Assembly: GCA_012932295.1 (NCBI GenBank)
Contig: JAAONU010000013.1
Span: 38,516,627-38,580,626 of the forward strand
Length of the DNA stretch: 64,000 nucleotides
Source of the DNA: Cyclina sinensis
Lineage: Eukaryota > Mollusca > Bivalvia > Venerida > Veneridae
Direction: 5' to 3'
Below are positions 44,201 to 56,200 of the stretch, one piece after another; positions within the stretch are counted from its first letter, which is position 1, and each line of letters starts with the position of its first letter. Under the pieces are notes generated by a model. The model was not told the DNA's origin. It saw only the letters and a list, made by a program, of their open reading frames with translations, and made no database searches. A program made the translations under genes and the position numbers.

Positions 44201-47200
44201 ACTCAGGTTTGTTATATGTACATTACTCATACTATGTCTTGAAATTTAGATAACACACTGTTGCAATATGTATTGCTAACATTTGATATTAGGCTTGTAT
44301 GAATAAAACCCTGTAACACAAATAAAAAAATAGATCTATTATTGGCAGCTGTCTGTTTTTACTTTATGAAAAGAAATTTCTACAAGATTATCTGAGTCAA
44401 TCATTACAGCTGAAATTAACAGAACCTGGGTAAGGCAAAGAGTTGTTGTGCCCAGCATTGATAAATTACATTGATAAAACCTAGCCTGCTACATTTAGGT
44501 GTATTCATGATCAAACTTGCACAGAAATACCAGAAGAATACAGAACTTACTAATCAGGAAATAAATATTCGCATTTTTTTTAGGTTATACCTGTGTAACT
44601 CACCTGCTGTGAGAGCCGATTTCCTGCGGTTTAAGGAAGACGGTGTTCGGGATATCCTGAAGGATGTGTTTCTACCCTGGTATAATGCTTACAGATTCCT
44701 TATGCAGAATGTTGAGAGATTAGAAAGGGTAGGTAACTCTGAAGCAAGATTGGCAATTAGAAAATGTTGTAATATATTCCCACATCAAGTTCAGTGAAGG
44801 TGATATTCATGTAAATACAAAAGAATATACTATATTATAATTTCTAAACTTTCTTTCATTAATTTTGATTTAGAAAAAAACTAATTTCATAAATTATAAA
44901 AGAATCAGTTTGGTTTAGGTCTCATCTATAGTATTTTCAAAATCTGTCGTACTTAAAAATGCATTTGCAGAAATTATAATGTTTAAAACATGTATGTAAA
45001 TGGAATAAGGAACAGAAGTGGTATCTCCACATTTCTAATGAATTTCCCTACATCTGTTATGATTTTCTGTAGTCTCTTAATCTGTAACTTACCACTTTTT
45101 GTTTGATAAAAGGTAGTTCCATAGACATTTTGGTGGTAAAAGTATCTTTTCTTTACTTAAATTTTCATAATGTAAAAAATGAACTTCAATACAGGTAAAT
45201 GGTGTGAAATGGTGTTTGATTGGGTTTTTTGTTGTTGTTGTTTTTTTTTCATAACAGCCACTTGAATATTAGGAGGCCCCCAGATCCATGAGATATTTTT
45301 CAGATTCTTACCAAAGTCACCCTTCACATCTTTAGGATTCAGTAAAGGAACTCACACGGATCTTCTCTTTTTAAAAAATAATTTAAAATTTGAAAAAAAA
45401 CTTAAAGAATATGATGTACATGTATCATTAAATGATAATTATTGTTTTTACAGGAAGAGGGTGTATCTCTAGAGTTTCATGAGGAGAAGTTGGGCAGTTC
45501 TGAGAACTACATGGACAGGTGGATTCTCTCCTTTACTCAGTCCCTCATCAAATATGTCCGTCAGGAAATGCAAGGTCTGTAGCAAAATAAGGAAGAAGTG
45601 GTATTTGGTTTCAGTTTGAGGTTTGAGGAAAAAAAGTTTAAAAATGTATTTGAAGCCTTGATTTCTATCTCATTTACCTCAAGAAAGTTTGAAGCTTAGG
45701 CTACTTGAATGGAAGTTAAGTTTGGAAAAAAAGCAAAATATATATAAATGCAGGTATCCTACTGTCTTTTCTCCTGTTAACAAAAGTGTGAAAATCCCTG
45801 AAGAGATAATGAAAAGGCTTATTGCAAGTTTGTAGATGCTTGTTTGATAGAGGTTTGAGAGCTGTCAGAAGTAGAATAAATATAAATATATAATTCTAGG
45901 AATAAAACATATAAGCAAATAGAGGACACCTGAATATAAACAGGTCTAGGAAATTGCAAGGGTGCTGTAATTGCAGTTAGGGCATTTATCTGGAGTCCTC
46001 AAGTAGGCAAGATGGTATTAAAAGTTAAAATTCTCTTGTCAGTATGCAGGCATGGTTAAGGTGTATGTTAAATTAAGAATTTTAGAATCAGTTCCAATAT
46101 TTTTAAAAGCCTTTCTATTTACAGCATATCGCTTGTACACAGTGATGCCAAAATTGGTCAAGTTTGTAGATGAGCTGACCAACTGGTATGTAAAGATGAA
46201 CAGGAAACGATTGAAGGGTGATGGAGGCTCCAGTGACTGTCTGGATGCACTTACCACACTGTTTGCTGTCCTGTTTTCTATGTCCAAAGTCATGGTAGGT
46301 ATAGATTTGTAAAGCATAGATTAAAACGTTTGAACTTCTTTCTTTAGAAGTTTGTTTTATTATCAGTTAGAAGAATTTTTTCTAGAAAATCATCTTCATT
46401 TAGTCAGGCAAGAATAATAAAACAAACACAGAAAGTTATGAAAACCTAAAATGCTCATTATGTAACTATTTCTGTTTCAAGTCATTGTGGTTTCGCTCTC
46501 TGATGAAACCTGCAGCATGATTTACTATGATAAAATATAAATATTTTTATATTAATGTTTGTTGCTGTTCAAACATACTTTGCCTTTTATATGTGATAAC
46601 AACTTGTATGTATATAAAGTAGGGATGGGAACAAATGTTTGAATATTCGAAAATCAACCGACTATTCGAATCTGAAAATCAAATTCGAATATTCTATAAT
46701 GAATTTTTTTTTCAAATAAAGCATCGTTGATTTTTATAAATGTAAGCATTCTGATTATGCAAAATAAAAACCAATCTGTTTGGTATTGTGTTTGTTTATT
46801 GCGTGTAAAAATTGATCCAATTAACAATAACAATGCATAATGGTAGGGGCAATCGTTATGGATTTACTGTTTGCAACAGGCGTAATTGTGATACATTTTA
46901 ATCTTTAGTTCATTTTAATTGGCGCCCGTTTATTTCACAAATTTTAGAAGTTGTTTGTCTCACAATATTCAAGGATTAACATCATGTTTTACGAAAACGA
47001 ACAACCAGTCACACTTATAACTGTATTGATATTACTTTTTAATTGCCTTATCAGTACAATAGCTCAAATATTTTCCTCTTATAAGTATATTTGAAAATAA
47101 AATCATCCTCGGTTTATGTTTGATCATTGCTTCGCAATATTGAAATAAGCTGTATAACAAAAAAAAAATGCCTCCCTCGCATGTTTAGACTTATTTGACG

Positions 47201-50200
47201 CAGTTTTAATGAATGGAATATATTATGTATTATGTAATGCCAATCACTTAAAAAGTATTTAAAACTTCCATTAAACAAGCCATTTCTAGATGATACATAG
47301 CAGTTTCCCCGACAACATACAGGGCATAAAACAGTACCAATGTTCGTACCAATTTTCGGATACCAAAATTCGAAAAAAAAAAAGGAATATTCGAATATTG
47401 CACAACGAATATTTGAATATTGATATTAGTAATCGTTCCCATCCCTAATATAAAGTCCTTTTTTGGATATCATTGATTCTGAATAATTTTTTTTTATACC
47501 TAAGTCTTACTGTTATGAAACATCATGCATAGATACTTTGAAGATGCCTTTACAATATCCATATAATTAACTTCTTTTAGGCACCAATGATCCCATATAT
47601 CACAGAGCTAATGTATCAGAACCTCAAACACTTGCTGGACCCCGAGTCCATGAAAGGTCAAGATACCCGAAGTGTACATTTCATGATGATCCCTGAACCA
47701 AGGTAGGTGGTTTCAACAGGTATAAATTATTTAAAGATTAATACTTGTAAGTACTGTAACAGTATTTCATGTTTTGGGATTTTAAGAGATGGCCTTTTAT
47801 TGGTCACCGGAGTGCTGCTTTTCTTATAGTAGGTTTTTAAGACCCTGGGGCGAGGGCATATTTTTTTGGTCTGTCTGTCACAAAACTTTAACCTTAACCT
47901 TCCACATGCAGCCTCTAAACTTCGCAGGTGCATGCACCTTGATGAGGTCTACCCACCAGACCCACTTAGAGGTCACAGGGTCAAAGGTCAAGGTCACCAT
48001 CACCCCAATATTAATCTTCATCATAAAAAAAAAAAAAACATGTTTCCAACTTCATGTGTGTAGGAACCTTCATGAGTTCTGCGAACCAGACCCACTTAGA
48101 AGTCACAGGGTCAAAGGTCAAGCTTTTATTTTGTTTGCAATGTAAGCTTCAGTTCAGATTTCTGCATCATACATTTATTTTAGTGTAAGCCATCCATGAC
48201 TAAGAAAAAAGAAACAAGAATTAGCAGCTGTTTTTCATAGCTCATTCATGTCATGAAGAAGACAATTCTAAAAGATCAATGCAAATGCTTGGGATGATAT
48301 GATGACTTCTGGTTGTTTTTGGTATATTTGACAGTTTCTGATTAGAATTTAGAGGTTTCTTGACTTTTGCAATTTTTGTTTGAAAAAGATTTTAGATACT
48401 AATTTTAAACAGTTCCTAATAGTTGTCTTTAAAGAATTGATGTTTTATTTCTTATGTCAGGGAAGATTTGATCGAGACTCACATTGAATCAGCAGTGGAC
48501 AGCATGCAGTCTGTGATTGAATTGGGCCGTCTCATCCGAGAGAGAAATACTTTACCACTCAGGGTAAGTAACTCTTACATTTACAGTTTACACACATTTT
48601 GAAGTTACAGGTTTTCTGTGTACCATCAGGGTTGTGCTGGTAATTCATATGTTTTAAGTTTACATTTTTATCTGTTTTTGCAAGGACCGTATATTAACAG
48701 TAATAATAGTAAGTCCCAGATTTTTAGGGTCCTTTTGAAAATGTAAATGAGTGTTTTGTCATGGTAGTGTGTATATTTTTATCAAAGACAGTGTTAAAGA
48801 GTTCAGATTCAATGTGTAAATTGTTGTTGTTATCATCTTTATAGTGTCTTGATTGAAAGTGTTATTTCATTAACACATCTTCCTAACATGATCCATATTT
48901 CAGTATCCATTAAAAGAAGTTGTGGCCATTGCTGGAGACCCAGAAGTATTGAAAGATATCCAGTCCCTCCAGTCATACATTCTTGAGGTAAACACCAACA
49001 TTTCTTCATTAACCTGACTCATTAGGCTTTCTCTGCACAACATCTCTTTATCCATATATTATCCTAGTAAGTTTAATAATAATATGGATTTGGCAAACAC
49101 TATGACTGTAATATAAGCAATAGTTCAGTAAACATCTGCAGTGTTTCTGTTTGATTTTTAAAGTTGTTCATCAACAAAAAAATTGATATCTCTTCAGACA
49201 AGTTAGTATCATTACGTTGAAGGATATTTATGGACTTGGGTCACGTCCTTGTTTATATGCCCCCGAAGGGAGGCATATAGTTTTTGAACTGTCCGTCCAT
49301 TAGTCCATCTTTAAACTTTATCATTGGCAATAACTTCCTTATTAAAAAGTGGATTTACTTCATACTTTGACACAACATCCCTTTGGACAAGATTTTGACA
49401 CAACATCCCTTTGGACAAGACCTTCCCACTGACCTATATTTATTTGACCTTGACCCCAGAATGACCTTCACCTTGAAGATCCAATTGTCCAAAAACTTTA
49501 ACATTGACTATAACTTCCTTATTATACCCCCGCTTCGAAGAAGTGATACTGTTTTACCCTTGTCCGTGTGTCCGTCCGTCCGTCTGTCCGTCCGTAACAA
49601 ATTTCCGTTGCAGTTTTCTCAGCAACTATAACATGCAGAAGCCTGATATTTCACATATTGCTATACCCTATAGTCCCATATGGTGTAAAGCAATTTTATG
49701 CTCCTTGCTCATCTACTTCCTGTTTACCGATTATTTTTAGATTTTGTCACTATATAGGTGCATTACATCAACCAAACGACATCTTTATTTTCCGTTGCAG
49801 TTTTCTAAGCAACTAGAGCATGCAGCTGCCTGATATTTTGCATATTGCTTTATCCTATAGTCCCATATGGTGTAAAGCGATTTTATGCTCCTTGCTCATC
49901 TACTTCCTGTTTACCGAATACTTAGATTTTTACACATAGTTGACATACATTCACAATTTCCGTCACAGTTTTCTCAGCAACTATAAGATGCAGCAGCCTG
50001 ATATTTTGCATATTGCTTTATCCTATAGTCCCATATGGTGTAAAGCGATTTTATGCTCCTTGCTCATCTACTTTCTGTTTACCGAATACTTAGATTTTTA
50101 CACATAGTTGACATGCATTCACAATTTCCGTCACAGTTTTCTCGGCAACTATAAGATGCAGCAGCCTGATATTTTGCATATTGCTTTATCCTATAGTCCC

Positions 50201-53200
50201 ATTATTCCCATATGGTGTAAAGCGATTTTATGCTCCTTGCTCATCTACTTCCTGTTTACCGAATACTTAGATTTTTACACATAGTTGACATACATTCACA
50301 ATTTCCGTCACAGTTTTCTCAGCAACTATAAGATGCAGCAGCCTGATATTTTGCATATTGCTTTATCCTATAGTCCCATTATTCCCATATGGTGTAAAGC
50401 GATTTTATGCTCCTTGCTCATCTACTTCCTGTTTACCGAATACTTAGATTTTTACACATAGTTGACATACATTCACAATTTCCGTCACAGTTTTCTCAGC
50501 AACTATAAGATGCAGCAGCCTGATACTTTGCATATTGCTTTATCCTATATTCTCATATGGTATAAAGCGATTATATGCTCCTTGCTCATCTACTTCCTGT
50601 TTACCGAATACTTAGAAGTTACCAACACACAGGAAAGGAGGTTCACTTGATCGTGTTTTTGTGAATAAAGACTTCGATGAATCAGAAATCACAGATGTAA
50701 TACCTGTTCATTATTCTGACCATTTTCATATCCATCTAGCTGTGCCTTGGATGAAGTTGTATTAAATTCAGGTAAATACTCGGAAAAATTTGACACTCTT
50801 TATACATATGACAAATGCAAATTACATTATGAAAGTCAAATTTCTGATAGCGGGGGTATCACTAGTGAGCATTAGCTCACAAATTTACTTGTTAGTAAGT
50901 GAATTTACTTCATACTTGGACACAACATCCCTTTAGACAAGACCTTCCCACTGACCTATATTTATTTGACCTTGACCCCTGAATGACCTTCACCTCTAAG
51001 ATCCAATTGTCCAAAAACTTTAACATTGACTATAACTTCCTTATTAGTAAGTGGATTTACTTCATATTTGGACACAACACCTCTTTCGATAAGACCTTAC
51101 CACTGACCTATATTTATTTGACCTTGATGTTTGAATGACTGGTCCTCAGCCCAAAGTCAAAGCACCACTTTGGGGGCATTGTCATCTTACAGTGAAAGTT
51201 CTTGTTATTATGTTACCTTTTTTGCAGGGTACCAGCTTGCTGTTGGCAAGAATAGTTGAGTGGAATTGTTATTACACATTGATTTATTTTTTTCAGGAGT
51301 TGAATGTGAAGAAGCTAACCACTACTACAGACAAGGAGAAATATGGTGCCCGGCTCCATGCTGAGCCAGATCATAGAGTGCTAGGAGCCAAACTGAAGCA
51401 GCAGTTTAAACCTGTAAGTGCATGTGTGTTATCCTTAAAAATGCAGTTAAAGGGATGTACATATAAATTAATTGATGACAGAATGCATCTGTATCTTGTA
51501 TGTGGCCCATTCTCTAAAAATTGAAAAATGGGTGATAATGTTAAAAAAAGAACATATGTTATAAAAATACAAAGCATTCATTTTAAATAATTTGCTGTCC
51601 ACTCAAAAATTATACAACAATAACTCTCTGTATGAAGACTTATATTAATGCATTTAGTGTACCTTTTGTACTTACAATTATTGACTGACGCACTTTGAGT
51701 AATGATTTGCTCAGTATCATTCATGTTTATTTGATTTTGAAGGAAATGGAATACTGTCCATTTTAGGGAATGTCCCTTCTGACTGACTTGGATTCAGTCA
51801 CAATCAAGGGAACTTATATGTTTTTCAAACCTCTATTTTTTTATCTTTAACAGCTTCTTCCTAAGAAAACATCTTTTCCACACAAAGTCTTTTTGATGTC
51901 TCAGTTTTCAAACAGATTGTTACATTTTCCCGTTCCACACAAAGTCTTTTTGATGTCTCAGTTTTCAAACAGATTGTTACATTTTCCCGCTGATTTATTT
52001 ATAAACCATAGGTAATGAAGGCCATCCAGGAGCTGACAGATGAACAGCTGATGAACTTTGAGAAAACAGGAGAAATTGAAGTACTGGGACATAAACTGGT
52101 GGAAGGTGACCTACGGCTCATGTATAAGTTTGATGGAGTGAAAGGGGCTGCAACATACGATGCTCATGCCTACCCACATGTAAGATATAATTCTTGTTAT
52201 ATGATCTCTATAAATATATTATGTTTTAAACTTGACAATGGAAGCTAGCACTGCACTTTTATACATGTTAAGCATGCCTTATGCCAAAACTGCTAATGTC
52301 AAGAAATGTTATGATACCTGCATACACTACATCAATCCAGACATTGCTATCACATCTTGGCTGCAAAGTAAGATGTTAGAAATTGATGATTGTCATGTGT
52401 GAATGCAGAAAAAGTCAAAACTTTGATTTATTTTTCAAATCTGTAATAAGATTTCAAACCAATTCTTATGCATGTTATCGCAGTCTCAGAGGAACAGTGA
52501 GACATATTATATAAAAAGGTTTCTAGAGGAACAGGTATTTATCAAACTGAGCGTCAAGTACTCAGGTGTGTGTATTCAGGATGGTAAAGGTTGTTATTGT
52601 TGGTACATGTTTTGCTCAGACCTTCTTGTTTGATGATTCTAACTTATCATTGCAAAATATGTGATCTTTTTGTAAGGTTAGAAAACTTGTTTTATTATAT
52701 GAATTACTATGGTAAATTCAGGTGTCCTCTTCCTGTGTTTCAGGTTCTGGTGTTGCTGGATGTGACTCCTGACCAGTCCATGCTGGATGAAGGTCTTGCC
52801 AGAGAGGTTATAAATCGTATACAGAAACTAAGGAAAGAGGTAGTCAGTTGTCTTAGAATTTAGAACTAAAGTAGCCAGTGCACATAATTATGCATATAAT
52901 TTGGCTTGCTTAATGATGAAAGGACGTCTGTGCAAGTATAATATCTCATGGATAGACAGTCATTTCTGTCATGGGTTTATGCTCTGCACTCACAGCTATT
53001 TAAGAAGTTAGCAGTCAGTATAATTAAGTGCTTGTGCTATATATTGGTACAGATTAAACACCAGCTTTTGTGATTGCCCTGTGTCCTTTGTGCGCTGTCA
53101 ACTTTTTACTTTAAACAATATATCCTCCTAAACCACTAGATGAAAGATGATAAAACTTTGCAGGAATGTTTTTTTGCATGAAGCTTTACCAAAGTTGTTC

Positions 53201-56200
53201 AAAGAATTCCATTCCATGAAGAACTCTGTTTGCTTTGGCAAAAAGAATGAAAAAGTTTGAAAATCTTCTTGTCTTAAACGTCTAAGCCCAGAGGTCTGAA
53301 ATTTAGTATGTAGCATTGTCTAGTGGACCTCTACCAAATTTTTTCAAATTATGTCCCTAGGGTCACTATTGGCCACGTCCGAGGTGTCACAAGTTTTACA
53401 TAGCAGTATAGATGAAAGTTTTTAAAAATCTTCTTGTCTGAAACCACATGGCCTAAAGTTTTAAAATTTGGCATGAAGCATTGTCTAGTTCACCTATACC
53501 AAGTTCTTTAAAATTATGTCCATAGGGTCACCGTTGGCCTCACCTGAGGGGTCACTTGTTTCGCATAGAAATATAGAGGAAAATATTTAAAATTTTCTTG
53601 TCTGAAACCACATGGTCTGGAGTTCTGAAATTTGGCATGAAGCTTTGAATAGTGGACCTCTATCAAGTTTGTTCGAATTATATCTCTGGGGTCAATATTA
53701 GCCTCACCCCAGGGGTCCTATTTATGTAAAATCTTTGAAAAACTTCTTGTAAGAAACCATCAGCTATAGACCTGAGATATTTTGCATGGAACTTCATCTA
53801 AATGGTCTCTTACATAGGCTTATATAAGAAAGATTTTAAAAATCTTCTTGTCTGAAACCATATGCCTTAGAGTTAAAATATTTTGAATGTTGCATAGTCT
53901 AGAAAACCTCTACCATACTTGCACAAATTAAGTCCCTGGGGACAAAATTGGCCATACTGCAGGGGGTCCTGTTTGTATAAAATATTTGATCTTTGAAAAT
54001 CTTCTTGTGAAAATCCATAAGCTATAAACCTTTTGATATTTAATTGCATGGAGCATCATCTTGAGGTCCTCTTCCAAGAGCATTCAAATTATGCACTTGT
54101 GGTCATTATTGGGTCTGCCCCGGGGTCACAGGTTTGTTCAAATTATTTCTCTGGGGTCAAGATTAGCCCCACCTCAGGGGTCCTATTTATGTAAAATCTT
54201 TGAAAAACTTCTTGTAAGAAACCATCAGCTATAGACCTGAGATATTATGCATGGAACTTCATCTAAATGGTCTCTTACATAGGCTTATATAAAAAAGATT
54301 TTAAAAATCTTCTTTTCTAGAACCATATGCCTTAGAGTTAAAATTTTTTGAATGTTGCATAGTCTAGAAAACCTCTACCATGTTTGTACAAATTAAGTCC
54401 CAGGGGACAAAATTGGCCATACTGCGGGGGGTCCTGTTTGTATAAAATATTTGATCTTTGAAAATCTTCTTGTGAAAATCCATAAGCTATAAACCTTTTG
54501 ATATTTTGCATCGAGCATCATCTTGAGGTCCTCTTCCAAGAGCATTCAAATTATGCCCTTGTGGTCATTATTTGGTTTGCCCTGGGGTCACATGATTTTA
54601 CATAGGCTTACATAGGAAAGATTTTAAAAAATCTTCCTATCTTAAACTCTATGCCTTAGAGGTTAGATATTTTGGGTGTTACATTGTCTAGTAGACCTCT
54701 ACAAAACTTATTCAGATTATGTCTCTGGAGTCGAAAATGGCTCCATGCCGAGGGTCCTATTTGTGTAAAATATTTAATATATGAAAATCTTGTCTGAAAC
54801 CGTATGCCTTAGAGGTTAGATATTTTTTATGTTTCATTGTCTAGTGGACCTGCCCCAAGGTCACTTTATTTTACTTAGTCTTGTATAGGAAAGACTTAAA
54901 AAACCTTCTTGTCTGAAACTGTATTCCTTAGAGATTGGATATTTTGTGTGTTGTACAGTCTAGTGGACCTCTACCAGATTTGTTCAAATTATGTCCCTTG
55001 GGTCAAAATTTTCTTCCCCAGGGTTCTGTTTCTACAAAATATCAGATCTTCAAAAATCTTTGATTCAAAACCTGTTATTTTGCTTCTGATGTTTGCTCAA
55101 CAGCAGCCTTTTGGTCCAAGTACTCAGGTGAGTGACCTAGGGCCATCACGGACCTCTTCTTTTTATAGTTACATACTCGTACTTGTTTTATAGTTTATAG
55201 TTTTTAAAGTTAACACTTTATAAAATTAGACTGAATGCACTAACCATGAATTTCAGTGTATAGTCTTGTATTTTAGGCTGGGTTAGTACCCACAGATGAT
55301 ATAACAGTGTATTATGATACAACCCCAGATCTTGCGAAAATCATCTCTGACTTTTCTGAGTTCATTAACTCGACCATAAAACAGCCACTGGTACCTTACC
55401 CAGTTCCTGCAGGGGAGACAGCTCTCATTGTGTCTGATCCAAAAAAGAAAGACTATAAAGTAAGTACATGTATAAATGCCCAGGAGGAATTCATGGATAA
55501 TAAAAACTTAAATTTCAGAATACATCTATTGGTGATGATAGATGTTATACTGACAGTACCATTTTAGTTCTATTTTTGTCCTAACAATTATAGGCAGTAT
55601 GTGTATACAAGCAATGTAAGGAGAAACTGGGATCTAGATGTTGAATGTGAAAGGTTTTTCAAATGTTACCCTTTGAAAGAAAAATAGTTCTAGGCTTGAT
55701 TATTTTTCTTCCTAAACTTCTTTAATGTTTTTGTGTGTGTCATGTACAGTATTTCCCCAAAAGTGAATGTTGAGAAACAGTGTAATATTGAGAATTATTT
55801 CACAGAACTATACTGATTCCTACTTATAACTTAAAAATTGCGTGCACTTAGGGTATCTATTAAACAGAAAATAAATGTTATTACCTTATGTATATCTTAG
55901 GTGAAAGACAACAAGTTAGAAATGGCTTTAGTCAAAAGAGGCACCAACAGTGGACCATCTTCTACAGCTCCAGTGGTACAAACACTACCTCCAGCCCCTG
56001 TAAAGAATGGTGTCACTCCAGTATGTAAATTTGTAAATGTTCAGCTGTGTAGTATGAGCTGCCAGGAAGGCCTCAGAGGATCAAACCAGGCCACAGTGCT
56101 GCTAGAGAATCCACAGGGGCAGTTTGCACTCTCTGCTGAGTTACTAAAGCAACAGGTAATGTTTGTTTGTATGTGTTTCTGTCAGTGCTAAACAAATGCA

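Larger units (their letters stand above)
49257..51207 (+). mobile_element. TGCCCCCGAAG-ended non-autonomous element in IARS1 intron 21, with a nested insertion
   Basis: Left end ATGCCCCCGAAGGG, right end CTTTGGGGGCATTGTCAT, making an inverted pair. The body is 'acttcatactt(t/g)gacacaacatc' units. It is split at 49524/50892 by a second element. The same family occurs inverted and short at 15971-16398, and as a fragment at 25104. Confidence 0.7.

Noticed and set aside
51854..52011. Alternative acceptor extending IARS1 exon 23 upstream
   Set aside because: The AG at 51852-51853 has a good pyrimidine tract, but the added 158 nt break the reading frame and disrupt a region conserved in IARS.
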